Positions 25,484 to 34,210 of a stretch of DNA of 64,000 nt are shown piece after piece. The stretch covers positions 124,001-188,000 of the forward strand of contig JACJXR010000004.1 in NCBI GenBank assembly GCA_020636505.1, in the 5' to 3' direction. The notes beneath the pieces were generated by a model, which saw only the letters and a list, made by a program, of their open reading frames with translations, did not search any database and was not told where the DNA came from. Position 1 is the stretch's first letter, and each line of letters begins with the position of its first letter. Origin of the DNA: Chitinophagales bacterium (GTDB taxonomy: Bacteria; Bacteroidota; Bacteroidia; Chitinophagales; Chitinophagaceae). A program made the position numbers and the translations under genes.

Positions 25484-28234
25484 ATGAAAGATTTTTCTTA
25501 CGTGATGAGCTCACACCCCTCTTACATTGAAGAGCTTTATGACGAGTTTGTGAAAAACCCCACCTCAGTAGATGATGAATGGAAAAAATTCTTTGAAGGT
25601 TTTGACTTTGCATATGCCAAACTAAACGGCAATGGCGCCGTCGCAACATCGGACAAGACACCGATAAGCAACGAGACACTTCAAAAAGAGCTGTCGGTAT
25701 ATAAGCTGATAAGAGCGTTCCGCAAAAGAGGTCACCTCATCGCCACCACCAACCCCATACGTCAACGTAAGGACAGACACGCACGTCTTGATTTGGCGAA
25801 CTTCGGTCTATCGGAAGCCGACCTTGAAACAGAATTCCAAACAGGTAAGCATATCGGACTTGGCACAGCCAAGTTGAAAGACATATACGCCAAGCTGAAA
25901 AAAGTATATGGTGGTAATGTTGGTATTGAATACACCTACATCAACGACCAAGGTGTGTGCGAATGGGTGGAGAGAGAGTTTCAGGAAATGATGGATGAAG
26001 AGCTACCCATCGAAAAGAAAAAACGCATACTGGAGAAACTGAACGAGGGTGTAATGTTCGAGGAGTTTCTTCACAAAAAATATATCGGCCAAAAAAGATT
26101 CAGCCTTGAAGGTGGTGAAAGTACCATACCCGCTTTGGATACCATCATCAACAGTGCAGCCGAAACAGGTGTACAAGAGGTGGTGATAGGTATGGCACAC
26201 AGAGGAAGATTGAACGTACTGGCCAATACACTTAAGAAAACATACGAACAGATATTCTCAGAGTTTGAAGGCAATATGCCTCCTGATACAACGATGGGAA
26301 GTGGAGATGTGAAGTACCACTTGGGCTTCCGCTCCGATATAATGACACCAAACGGTAAGGCTGTAAACGTACAGCTGACACCCAACCCATCGCACCTTGA
26401 AGTGGTTGACCCTGTGGTTACAGGCTTTGCACGTGCAAAGGCCGATGCTGTTTACAACAGCGAATACGACAATGTACTACCGATTTTGATACATGGTGAC
26501 TCTGCAGTTGCAGGGCAAGGTGTGGTATACGAACTGTTGCAAATGAGTAAGCTGGAAGGCTACTATACAGGCGGCACCATACACTTCATCATCAACAACC
26601 AGATAGGTTTCACCACAGACTTTGACGATGCCCGCTCTGCAAACTACTGTACAAGTGTAGCATCGATGGTGCAAGCTCCTGTACTACATGTAAACGGAGA
26701 TGACCCCGAAGCTGTGGTAAAAGCTTGTGAGATAGCGGTACAATTCAGACAGAAGTACCATCAAGACATGTTCATTGACATGGTTTGCTACCGTAAGCAT
26801 GGACATAACGAAGGTGATGACCCAAGCTTTACACAGCCTCATTTGTACGAGCTCATAAAAAAGCACAAAAACCCACGCGAAACATATACTCAATATCTGC
26901 TTGACAAAGGTGAGAGCGATGCCAAGAAGTTGGCAAAAGATATGGAGACAAGATATTGGGACGAACTGCAGAAAAAGCTGGACGAGGTAAAAGAAAAACC
27001 TTTGCCATACAACTTGCAAGACCCTGAAAAAGCTTGGAAAACCCTTAGACATTCCACGCCTGAAGATTTTGACAAATCTCCTAATACGGCAGTCAGCAAA
27101 AAAGAGTTGGATACGCTTTTCAATGACATCATGGCCATGCCTAAAGGTTTCCAACCTCTACGCAAGATCAAAAAGTTGTTGGACGACAAAGTTAAGCTGT
27201 ACAAAGAACAAGGCAAGTTGGACTGGGCAACAGGAGAGCTACTGGGTTATGCCAGCCTTGTAAAAGACGGCAATACTGTAAGGATGAGCGGACAGGACGT
27301 GGAAAGAGGTACTTTCTCGCACCGCCATGCTGTTTTGCATGATGCCAACACCTACGAGAAATACAACAGGTTGAGCAAGGTATCGGATAATCCGAATGCC
27401 TTTATGATATATAATTCATTGTTGAGTGAATTTGCGGTACTTGGTTTTGAATACGGCTACTCCATAGCCACACCAAACTCGTTGACGATATGGGAAGCTC
27501 AGTTCGGTGATTTCGCCAACGGAGCTCAAACAGTAATAGACCAGTACATCGTATCTGCAGAAGCAAAATGGAGGAAGATGAGTGGTATGGTCATGTTGTT
27601 GCCTCATGGATATGAGGGCCAAGGCCCGGAACACTCTTCTGCAAGATTGGAGCGTTTCTTACAATTGTGTGCACAATACAATATAGTGGTGACCAATATC
27701 ACAACATCGGCCAACCTATTCCATATGTTCCGCAGACAATTGGCATGGGAGTTCAGAAAGCCATTGGTAAACTTCTCTCCGAAGGCCAACTTAAGACATA
27801 CGGGAGCATATTCTTCAATTGAAGACTTTACAAAAGGTGGGTTCAAAGAAGTGATAGACGATGAAACCGTAAAAACACCAACAAAAGTGAAGCGTGTGTT
27901 GTTATGTAGCGGTAAGGTTTATTTTGACCTGCATGAAAAGCGTGAAAATGAGAAAAGATCAGACCTTGCCATAGTAAGATTGGAGCAGCTTTATCCATTG
28001 CCACACAAGCAGTTGAACGAATTGAAGAAAAAGTATAAGAATGCCGAATGGGCCTGGGTGCAGGAAGAACCTCGCAATATGGGTGCAGGAGGTTATTTGT
28101 TCATGACGAACGAAGATTTTACTTTCGATACTTTCGTTACCCGTCCCGCAAGTGCGGCATCGGCAACAGGGTTCTCGAAGATCCATGCGAAAGAACAAGA
28201 AGCATTGCTGAATGATGCTTTTCACGTAAAATAA
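25484..28234 (+). CDS. sucA: 2-oxoglutarate dehydrogenase E1 component
   Basis: 916 residues. Thiamine-diphosphate enzyme that decarboxylates 2-oxoglutarate and passes the succinyl group to the E2 lipoyl protein in the TCA cycle. The N-terminal segment starts MKDFSYVMSSHPSYIEELYD, as in E1o. The ThDP site shows AHRGRLNVLAN and the motif GDSAVAGQGVVYE, with IGFTTDF after the conserved NNQ. The C-terminal half carries HGYEGQGPEHSSARLERFLQL and HMFRRQ, typical of this family. The E2 (sucB) gene, usually next door, is not in the window; a carrier-protein gene follows instead. Confidence 0.95.
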   Translation: MKDFSYVMSSHPSYIEELYDEFVKNPTSVDDEWKKFFEGFDFAYAKLNGNGAVATSDKTPISNETLQKELSVYKLIRAFRKRGHLIATTNPIRQRKDRHARLDLANFGLSEADLETEFQTGKHIGLGTAKLKDIYAKLKKVYGGNVGIEYTYINDQGVCEWVEREFQEMMDEELPIEKKKRILEKLNEGVMFEEFLHKKYIGQKRFSLEGGESTIPALDTIINSAAETGVQEVVIGMAHRGRLNVLANTLKKTYEQIFSEFEGNMPPDTTMGSGDVKYHLGFRSDIMTPNGKAVNVQLTPNPSHLEVVDPVVTGFARAKADAVYNSEYDNVLPILIHGDSAVAGQGVVYELLQMSKLEGYYTGGTIHFIINNQIGFTTDFDDARSANYCTSVASMVQAPVLHVNGDDPEAVVKACEIAVQFRQKYHQDMFIDMVCYRKHGHNEGDDPSFTQPHLYELIKKHKNPRETYTQYLLDKGESDAKKLAKDMETRYWDELQKKLDEVKEKPLPYNLQDPEKAWKTLRHSTPEDFDKSPNTAVSKKELDTLFNDIMAMPKGFQPLRKIKKLLDDKVKLYKEQGKLDWATGELLGYASLVKDGNTVRMSGQDVERGTFSHRHAVLHDANTYEKYNRLSKVSDNPNAFMIYNSLLSEFAVLGFEYGYSIATPNSLTIWEAQFGDFANGAQTVIDQYIVSAEAKWRKMSGMVMLLPHGYEGQGPEHSSARLERFLQLCAQYNIVVTNITTSANLFHMFRRQLAWEFRKPLVNFSPKANLRHTGAYSSIEDFTKGGFKEVIDDETVKTPTKVKRVLLCSGKVYFDLHEKRENEKRSDLAIVRLEQLYPLPHKQLNELKKKYKNAEWAWVQEEPRNMGAGGYLFMTNEDFTFDTFVTRPASAASATGFSKIHAKEQEALLNDAFHVK

Positions 28235-28265
28235 TTTTAACACGGTAAAAAACTATCGATATTAC

Positions 28266-28273
28266 TATTTTTG
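28266..28273 (+). promoter_or_regulatory. -7 box for the carrier-protein gene set
   Basis: TATTTTTG matches TAnnTTTG, 23 bases before the carrier-protein ATG. It suggests the set at 28297-30850 is transcribed separately from sucA. Confidence 0.4.
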
Positions 28274-28296
28274 CCCGCATACTTTTTTGAATTGAT

Positions 28297-28554
28297 ATGG
28301 AAGATCTGAAACGCACGCTCAAAGAGCAGATAATCGAATCTCTGAATTTGGAAGGCATGTCACCTGATGACATCGAAGATACAGCACCTCTTTTCGGAGA
28401 AGGGTTGGGGCTGGACAGTATTGACTCTTTGGAGCTGATGGTATTGCTTGAGCGCAACTACGGTATAAAAATCGAAGATGCACGTGAAGGCCGTAAGGTA
28501 CTGGAGTCGGTACAATCCATGGCTGAGTATATCAAAGAACACCGCACTGTTTAA
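28297..28554 (+). CDS. acyl carrier protein
   Basis: 85 residues with the four-helix carrier fold. The phosphopantetheine attachment site is Ser41 in GLDSIDSLELM. It is acidic and of normal ACP length. It is 14 bases upstream of a ketosynthase gene and appears to belong to that set rather than to the main fatty acid pathway, where acpP normally sits beside fabF in the housekeeping context. It would carry the growing acyl or polyene chain for the two synthase-fold proteins downstream. Confidence 0.85.
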   Translation: MEDLKRTLKEQIIESLNLEGMSPDDIEDTAPLFGEGLGLDSIDSLELMVLLERNYGIKIEDAREGRKVLESVQSMAEYIKEHRTV

Positions 28555-28568
28555 AATCCGCAAATGCA

Positions 28569-29777
28569 ATGGCGGATAGAATTGCAATCACATCCTTAGG
28601 CATTATCTCTGCACTTGGCAGAGGTAAACAAGCAAATATTGATGCCCTGACCAATAAACGGTCAGGGTTGAATCATCCCGTACATTTAAAGACAAAGCAT
28701 AGTAATGAGTTTTTGTTGGGAGAGATAGACCTTTCCGACGATGAACTGGCTACCGCTTTGAACTTACCCACAGGAGATAACGGCTACACCCGAACCACAC
28801 TTATCGCATTACTTGCCATGCAAGAGTTGATGAGCAGTATTGATATGGAGTGGCTGCAAAACGACTCGTTTGCATTCATCAATGCAAATACCGTTGGCGG
28901 CATGTGCTCCGTGGAAAACATGTACCTCGATTTCATCTCTGAAAATACAAGGGGTGAATTCATACAATATATAGACACACTGGATTGTGCGGAGAGCACA
29001 CTCAACATCTGTAAGTACTACGATATAAAACCATTTACCGCAACATTAAGCACAGCTTGTTCCTCATCGGCAAATGCAATCATGTTGGGAGCAAGACTCA
29101 TCAAGCAAGGTGTAGTAACCAGAGCCATTTGCGGTGGCTGCGATGCATTAAGCCGATTTACACTCAATGGTTTTAACTCGTTGAAGAATGTAACAAAGGG
29201 CCTATGTAAGCCTTTTGACGAAGAACGAATGGGCCTTAATTTGGGAGAAGGTGCAGGCTATCTGCTACTTGAGAAAGAGAGCGACGCCATAGCAAGAGGC
29301 GCTACCATATTAGGTTACCTGAGCGGGTATAGCAATACCAACGATGCACACCACCCTACTGCACCACCACCGGGAGGAGAAGGGGCTTTATTGACAATGA
29401 ATGAAGCATTGCGAACCGCCAACCTATCGTCGAGTGATATAGGCTATGTGAATGCACACGGAACGGCAACACTGAACAACGACGAAGCAGAAGGCAAAGC
29501 ACTGGAGCGTTTGTTTGAAGACAAAGCACCTATATTCAGTTCAACGAAACCGTACACAGGTCACACATTGGCCGCTGCGGGGGCTATCGAAGCGATATTC
29601 AGCCTGTGCACACTTGAGCAACAAAAAGCTTGGCCCAACCTTAACTTTGAAAAACAAATGCACGATATAAACATTTCACCTGTCACAGAAGTTACCGATA
29701 TAAATGTAGAACATGTGTTGAGCAATTCATTCGGTTTTGGTGGCAGCAACGTATCACTGGTATTCAGCAAAGCATGA
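28569..29777 (+). CDS. beta-ketoacyl-ACP synthase, FabF-like
   Basis: 402 residues with a thiolase fold and all catalytic residues: Cys164 in STACSSS, His297 in NAHGTAT and His332 in KPYTGHTLAAAG. It extends an acyl-ACP by two carbons. The sequence diverges from housekeeping FabF at the N-terminus and around the cover loop, suggesting a secondary-metabolic or specialised role. Its stop codon overlaps the next start (ATGA), so it is translated together with the catalytically dead homologue, in the manner of ketosynthase/chain-length-factor pairs. Confidence 0.87.
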   Translation: MADRIAITSLGIISALGRGKQANIDALTNKRSGLNHPVHLKTKHSNEFLLGEIDLSDDELATALNLPTGDNGYTRTTLIALLAMQELMSSIDMEWLQNDSFAFINANTVGGMCSVENMYLDFISENTRGEFIQYIDTLDCAESTLNICKYYDIKPFTATLSTACSSSANAIMLGARLIKQGVVTRAICGGCDALSRFTLNGFNSLKNVTKGLCKPFDEERMGLNLGEGAGYLLLEKESDAIARGATILGYLSGYSNTNDAHHPTAPPPGGEGALLTMNEALRTANLSSSDIGYVNAHGTATLNNDEAEGKALERLFEDKAPIFSSTKPYTGHTLAAAGAIEAIFSLCTLEQQKAWPNLNFEKQMHDINISPVTEVTDINVEHVLSNSFGFGGSNVSLVFSKA

Positions 29778-30850
29778 TGCATCCAATTTACATATCGGCG
29801 ACGAGCATCATATCTCCTCAACAAAACTTTGAGTACGAGGACTTTTTGCAAGACATCAAGAGCTCGGATGACGGAACTCTATTCATAATCGACCCTAACT
29901 ATCGTGACTATATAAATCCTGTGGCAATACGCAGAATGAGTAAAATGCTCAAGATGGGTATCAGTACGGGGATGAACTGCTTGCAACAAGCAGGTATAAC
30001 CACACCTGACGCCATCATCACAGGCACAGGGCGTGGCTCAATGGTAGACATGGAGCAGTTTTTGATGGATATGATAAAGTTGGAGGAAGAAGCACTTACC
30101 CCTACCGCATTTATCCAATCCACCTACAATTCTGTAAACGGATGGCTTGCACTCAATACTAAATGCAAAGGATACAATCAAACCTATGTACACAGAGGCA
30201 CCTCTTTTGAGCTTGCCTTGTTAGATGCACAACTGTTGCTGAATGAAAGCAACTCTTATAAAAACATATTGGTTGGTTGTTACGATGAGATAACTCCGGA
30301 TTATATAAAAGTAAAGAGTAAGATAGGTTATTGGAAAAACCCTGTACCCGATAGCACCCTCGACCTGTTTAAACATAATGACACAAACGGCACCATAGCC
30401 GGTGAAGGAGCAGCTTTCTTTACCATAACAAACAATAAAGAACAAACACTATGTAGCATCAATACAATAAAGATGCTGCAAGATGCAAATATTGATGACG
30501 TAAACAATTCCATCAATGAGGCACTAACCGCCAATGGTATGACTTTAGCTGATGTGGATGTTTTGCTTTGTGGAATGAATGGAGATGCAAGGCAACAGCC
30601 GATGTATAATGCTATAATTGAAAACACAGAAAGCAACACATCTATTGCAGCATTCAAACATCTGTGCGGCGAGTACGATACCTCATCCGGATTTGCCACA
30701 TGGATAGCTTCCAATATCTTCAAACATCAAAGCATCCCTGAAATATTATTGCAAAAGAAAGGGGAGCATTCATCTGTAAAAAACATACTGTTGGTGAACA
30801 GTTATATCCTTAACAGCACTTCTATAATACTATATCGTTCTATTTCGTAG
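29774..30850 (+). CDS. catalytically dead ketosynthase homologue, chain-length-factor-like
   Basis: 358 residues with an eroded ketosynthase fold. Where the active-site Cys should be there is YVHRGTSFE (Gly142), the first catalytic His region reads LCGMNGDA, and the second reads KHLCGEYDTSSG with Glu in place of His. The frame is intact from start to end and the fold phrases (AGEGAAFF, the preceding ASSFEL-like helix) persist, so it is not an obvious pseudogene. By analogy with type II polyketide and aryl polyene systems it probably pairs with the ketosynthase encoded just upstream and sets chain length. The start is either of two adjacent ATGs. Confidence 0.75.
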   Translation: MMHPIYISATSIISPQQNFEYEDFLQDIKSSDDGTLFIIDPNYRDYINPVAIRRMSKMLKMGISTGMNCLQQAGITTPDAIITGTGRGSMVDMEQFLMDMIKLEEEALTPTAFIQSTYNSVNGWLALNTKCKGYNQTYVHRGTSFELALLDAQLLLNESNSYKNILVGCYDEITPDYIKVKSKIGYWKNPVPDSTLDLFKHNDTNGTIAGEGAAFFTITNNKEQTLCSINTIKMLQDANIDDVNNSINEALTANGMTLADVDVLLCGMNGDARQQPMYNAIIENTESNTSIAAFKHLCGEYDTSSGFATWIASNIFKHQSIPEILLQKKGEHSSVKNILLVNSYILNSTSIILYRSIS

Positions 30851-30859
30851 GAATAATGG

Positions 30860-31699
30860 TTAGCCGTTTACGGCACCCAAAACGTGTATCTCTTCCATGG
30901 TAGGACTAGGGCTTCCACCCTCATTTTCAAGAGATATGGCAAATGCTTGGCCGCTTGCGATTGCTCGGCCGACCTTCATCATGCCTTTTTCGGCAACCAT
31001 AGTGTTAGGTATCATACCCATGTCAACAGGTTTGCCATCTTGTATCACCCACAACTGATATTGCTTGCCATCAGGAGGCATAGGCAGATCGTTCAGAGCA
31101 AGGTATGCTTCTTTCTTTTCTTTGTTCCAGAATATCATACCGTTCATAGCCATTCCATCCTTCATGCTGTTCATTTTCACTGCAACAGTTGCAGGGTTGG
31201 CAAGGAATGCGCGCTCTTCGTTGTATGCCTTCAAAACCGCAGCATATTCGCTTTGTTCAGCGGACAACGAATCGACTTTGGCGGTCAATACTTTTGTATC
31301 CTCACGGCTTTGGTTGCGCTGCGACAACAATATGAAGTTGGTGGCAACACTTACCAATACCGCAGCCCATATTGCAGCACGTAGCATACTTGGCTGCTTG
31401 GCAGTTGTTGTCGGCAACTGTATTTCTTTGGTAGAAGGCTCCTCAACCGCTTCGTACTCGACCTCAGGCTCTTGTTGTTCGGATATGGCATCCCATATCT
31501 TATCCTGCAAATGAGATGGAGGCTCTTCTGAATGCGACTCTGCAAAAGCTTGCATAGCCTGCTCAATCGAGGACAGTTCATCCACCAATTCAGGGTACAT
31601 AGCAAGGTCTGCCTCCACCTTGATGCGCTCCTCTTCGGATAACGCTCCCAAAGCGTAGGCTTCCAATATGCCTGATTCTATGTATTCCTTTATGTTCAC
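30860..31699 (-). CDS. anti-sigma factor, RskA-like
   Basis: 279 residues. The N-terminal part (1-95) is the cytoplasmic sigma-binding region with YALGALSEEERIKVEADL. A single membrane helix (about 106-126) leads to a periplasmic anti-sigma-K factor domain (about 130-279, with MPPDGKQYQLWVIQDGKPVD). It holds the ECF sigma factor encoded 2 bases upstream until an envelope signal leads to its degradation. The N-terminus lacks the HxxxCxxC zinc motif of the ZAS group. Convergent with the ketosynthase set, separated by 9 bases. Confidence 0.87.
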   Translation of the reverse strand: MNIKEYIESGILEAYALGALSEEERIKVEADLAMYPELVDELSSIEQAMQAFAESHSEEPPSHLQDKIWDAISEQQEPEVEYEAVEEPSTKEIQLPTTTAKQPSMLRAAIWAAVLVSVATNFILLSQRNQSREDTKVLTAKVDSLSAEQSEYAAVLKAYNEERAFLANPATVAVKMNSMKDGMAMNGMIFWNKEKKEAYLALNDLPMPPDGKQYQLWVIQDGKPVDMGMIPNTMVAEKGMMKVGRAIASGQAFAISLENEGGSPSPTMEEIHVLGAVNG

Positions 31700-31701
31700 T
31701 G

Positions 31702-32250
31702 TCAGTTACTTAAATGTTGTCTTAACAAATTTATGGCTTTCCGCATACGGGTTTTGACCGTCCCGAGCGGTATCTCCAACGATTTCGATATTTCATCCAG
31801 GGTAAATCCTTTGAAGTATGCCAACTCCACAATGGTTTGATACTCAGGGGCAAGGCTCGCCACGCTTTCTTTCAATCCTATCGCATCCGTTTTCTGTTCC
31901 GTCTTCAATTCATTTTCACTTCTATATACGATATCATCTCCTGTTTGGATTTTGCCCTTCATCACCTCTCCTTTAGAGCGCAATTTGTCAATTGCCGCAT
32001 TTCGGGCCACGTTCAGCATCCAAGTATAGAGTCTCCCCTTCTCAGGATTATACTTTGAAATATTGTTGTAGATCTTCACAAACGCTTCCTGCAACACATC
32101 TTGTGCAGTGGCTTCGTCATATATCACTTTCCTGATCACCCCATACAATACAGCGGAATACTGTTTGTAGAGATAATTGAACCCTTCTCTGCTCTGTTGT
32201 ACGAGTAAGGCCACCAACTCTGTTTCCGTATATGTGGTATGCGATGTCAA
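31702..32250 (-). CDS. ECF-type RNA polymerase sigma factor
   Basis: 182 residues with sigma2 (about 25-92, containing YDEATAQDVLQEAFVKIYNN for -10 recognition and core binding) and sigma4 (about 130-180, with the LDEISKSLEIPLGTVKTRM helix-turn-helix). It directs RNA polymerase to its own regulon and is controlled by the anti-sigma protein encoded immediately downstream. The pair resembles SigK/RskA. Its target promoters cannot be told from this window. Confidence 0.9.
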   Translation of the reverse strand: MTSHTTYTETELVALLVQQSREGFNYLYKQYSAVLYGVIRKVIYDEATAQDVLQEAFVKIYNNISKYNPEKGRLYTWMLNVARNAAIDKLRSKGEVMKGKIQTGDDIVYRSENELKTEQKTDAIGLKESVASLAPEYQTIVELAYFKGFTLDEISKSLEIPLGTVKTRMRKAINLLRQHLSN

Positions 32251-32276
32251 GCGGTGGCAAGTAACTACAAAATCAC

Positions 32277-32855
32277 TTATTTAGCAAATAACATTCTGTA
32301 ATCCGTCTTCACCTTTCCTGCGGATATATCGCTCAGCTTTTTCTTTATCAGACGTTTTTTGATGGGCTTCAGGTAATCTATGAACAATTTGCCGTCGATG
32401 TGGTCGTATTCATGCAGGATAACACGTGCTGTGATACCGTCGAACTCCTCTTCGTGCTCGTTGAACTGTTCATCCACAAAACGAAGTTTTACACGCTCCA
32501 ACCTGTTCACATCTTCTCTTACTTTCGGGATGCTTAAACACCCCTCATTGTATGCCCACTCATTACCGCTCTCCTCTACCTTATGAGCATTGATGAATAC
32601 TCGCTTAATGGGCTTTTCGTTCGGATAATCCTTCTTATCCTCTTCATCGAAGTTCTCCACTATTTGCTCCGTATCCACAACGAACATTCTGATGGGCTTG
32701 TTTATCTGAGGTGCAGCAAGTCCTACCCCATTGCTGTTGTACATGGTCTCCCACATATCCGCTATCAGCTTGGCCAAGTCGGGATACTCGGCAGTGATAT
32801 CTTCACACATTTTTCTCAACACAGGGTGTCCGTATGCCACAACAGGTAGTATCAT
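32277..32855 (-). CDS. def: peptide deformylase
   Basis: 192 residues. Removes the N-formyl group from nascent proteins with an Fe2+ or Zn2+ centre. The three motifs are GVGLAAPQ (43-50), EGCLS with metal ligand Cys106, and HEYDH with ligands His148 and His152 and catalytic Glu149. HEYDH replaces the more common QEFDH but keeps all key residues. It follows ruvX on the same strand with a promoter-like box between them. Confidence 0.93.
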   Translation of the reverse strand: MILPVVAYGHPVLRKMCEDITAEYPDLAKLIADMWETMYNSNGVGLAAPQINKPIRMFVVDTEQIVENFDEEDKKDYPNEKPIKRVFINAHKVEESGNEWAYNEGCLSIPKVREDVNRLERVKLRFVDEQFNEHEEEFDGITARVILHEYDHIDGKLFIDYLKPIKKRLIKKKLSDISAGKVKTDYRMLFAK

Positions 32856-32884
32856 TTCAATATTTGTTTAATGATTTAAGTGTG

Positions 32885-32892
32885 CAAAGATA
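32885..32892 (-). promoter_or_regulatory. -7 box for def
   Basis: On the minus strand TATCTTTG matches TAnnTTTG and sits 29 bases before the def ATG, between def and the ruvX stop codon. Confidence 0.45.
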
Positions 32893-32896
32893 CGAA

Positions 32897-33310
32897 TTAC
32901 GGGTGGCTTTCGAGGTATTCTTGCAGCATAAGCGTGGCAGCAACTGTGTCTATCAGTTCTTTGTTCTGTCTGGCCTTGCGGGTAAGGCCCATTTTGGCGA
33001 TCTCTTGCGATGCCATGGATGAGGTCATTCGTTCATCCACAGTTTCTATTTCCAGATAAGGGAAAACGTTTTTGTATTTGCCTATGAACTTCTCCACGAG
33101 TGGTGTAGCATCCGTAGGACTGTCATCAAAGTTGACCGGGTATCCGATAATGACCTTCTCTACCTCTTCGGTCTTCATATAGTTTTTGAGGTAGCCTATC
33201 AGCTCTCGGGTATCTACAGTCTCCAACCCCTGAGCTATTATCTTCAACGGATCGGAAACGGCCACTCCCGTCCTTTTCTTACCATAATCAAGCGCCAATA
33301 TCCTTGCCAT
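32897..33310 (-). CDS. ruvX: RuvX (YqgF-type) Holliday junction resolvase/rRNA processing nuclease
   Basis: 137 residues with an RNase H-like fold. The N-terminal catalytic strand is LALDYGKKRTGVAVSDP with Asp7, the later acidic motif is ETVDERMTS, and the last one IDTVAATLMLQEYL, as expected for YqgF. The family has been linked to 16S rRNA maturation and Holliday junction cleavage. The start overlaps the stop of the glycosyltransferase gene upstream by one base. Confidence 0.9.
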   Translation of the reverse strand: MARILALDYGKKRTGVAVSDPLKIIAQGLETVDTRELIGYLKNYMKTEEVEKVIIGYPVNFDDSPTDATPLVEKFIGKYKNVFPYLEIETVDERMTSSMASQEIAKMGLTRKARQNKELIDTVAATLMLQEYLESHP

Positions 33311-34173
33311 TAGTTTTTACCTATTAAAGCACGAAAATAATACTTCATATATATCTTCAGCAGATTTAGTTTGCCTGGAGAGGCAGTAAACCAATACGGT
33401 TTGGGCTTCCATTTCACCAAGCTTGTATAATCTTCCAAATAAGCATAGCCTGTATTATCCTTTATCCTGTTTATGGCAGACTGAGAAAGTGGCTCCAATA
33501 CATTCACCCTACGTTGCTCCAATTGCTTGTTTCTGTACGTGGATGGCCAGGGCAACCATGCAAGATGCGATACAGGCAACCAATACAGCCTATATCCCTT
33601 ATCATACCAATACCGACCATTCCCACGTTCGCTTTTTTCGGGAAAGTTTAAACCTACGGACTCAGCCTTTTTGATATCGATAACACCGGTATCTGCCACC
33701 CCATTGGTTTCAAAGCTGTAGACATGTGTACCATCAACTTTTGGAAGTCTATCTTCAATACCTTCCGTCAATATTTTTTGAAGGAAACTGCAATTACACA
33801 TTAAACACTCTTTTCTTTCAAAAGCCGACTTCACCCTACTTTCAAGAAGTTCATCTCTCCAAAGGAACTGCATATCGTCTTGAACGAAATATGCGTAATC
33901 ATACCCTTCTTCAATAGCATATTGTAGCGCGTTGTTCATTTGGGTGTATAGTCCGCCATGCTTACTATCGTTTTTTGCACTAGCAACCATCACCTTCGCT
34001 CCGGCGTTTTGCAGTTCATTCAACACCTTCTTGGTAAGCTCATCATTGCTGTCATCATCGAAGATGGCAACATCAAATTCAGGGTAGAATTTTGTTACAG
34101 AATTACAGAGATTCTGCAACAGAACCCCTCTGTTGTAACTAAAAACACATATGAGCCACTTTGCGCTATACAT
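33310..34173 (-). CDS. glycosyltransferase, GT-A fold
   Basis: 287 residues of a family 2-like glycosyltransferase. The nucleotide-sugar region reads VFSYNRGVLLQNLC at the N-terminus, then AIFDDDSNDE, with the metal-binding acidic motif YFVQDDMQF (about 98-106). No membrane helix is evident. Base composition is lower in GC than the surrounding ruvX and dnaG genes. It diverges from the acyltransferase at 34211 and the two may modify the same glycan, although nothing here proves it. Sugar and acceptor unknown. Confidence 0.75.
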   Translation of the reverse strand: MYSAKWLICVFSYNRGVLLQNLCNSVTKFYPEFDVAIFDDDSNDELTKKVLNELQNAGAKVMVASAKNDSKHGGLYTQMNNALQYAIEEGYDYAYFVQDDMQFLWRDELLESRVKSAFERKECLMCNCSFLQKILTEGIEDRLPKVDGTHVYSFETNGVADTGVIDIKKAESVGLNFPEKSERGNGRYWYDKGYRLYWLPVSHLAWLPWPSTYRNKQLEQRRVNVLEPLSQSAINRIKDNTGYAYLEDYTSLVKWKPKPYWFTASPGKLNLLKIYMKYYFRALIGKN

Positions 34174-34210
34174 TCATGTGTATTGTGTAACTTCCTGTAA
34201 ATTTAAGGTC

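Noticed and set aside
29774..30850. Reading the dead ketosynthase homologue as a pseudogene
   Set aside because: The frame is intact, the start overlaps the upstream gene, and the loss of all three catalytic residues is the expected pattern for a chain-length partner.
34151..34210. ATG 34151 as the start of the acyltransferase
   Set aside because: It overlaps the divergent gene by 23 bases and adds a Cys-rich stretch before the usual start of the family. TTG 34211 is preferred, though not proven.
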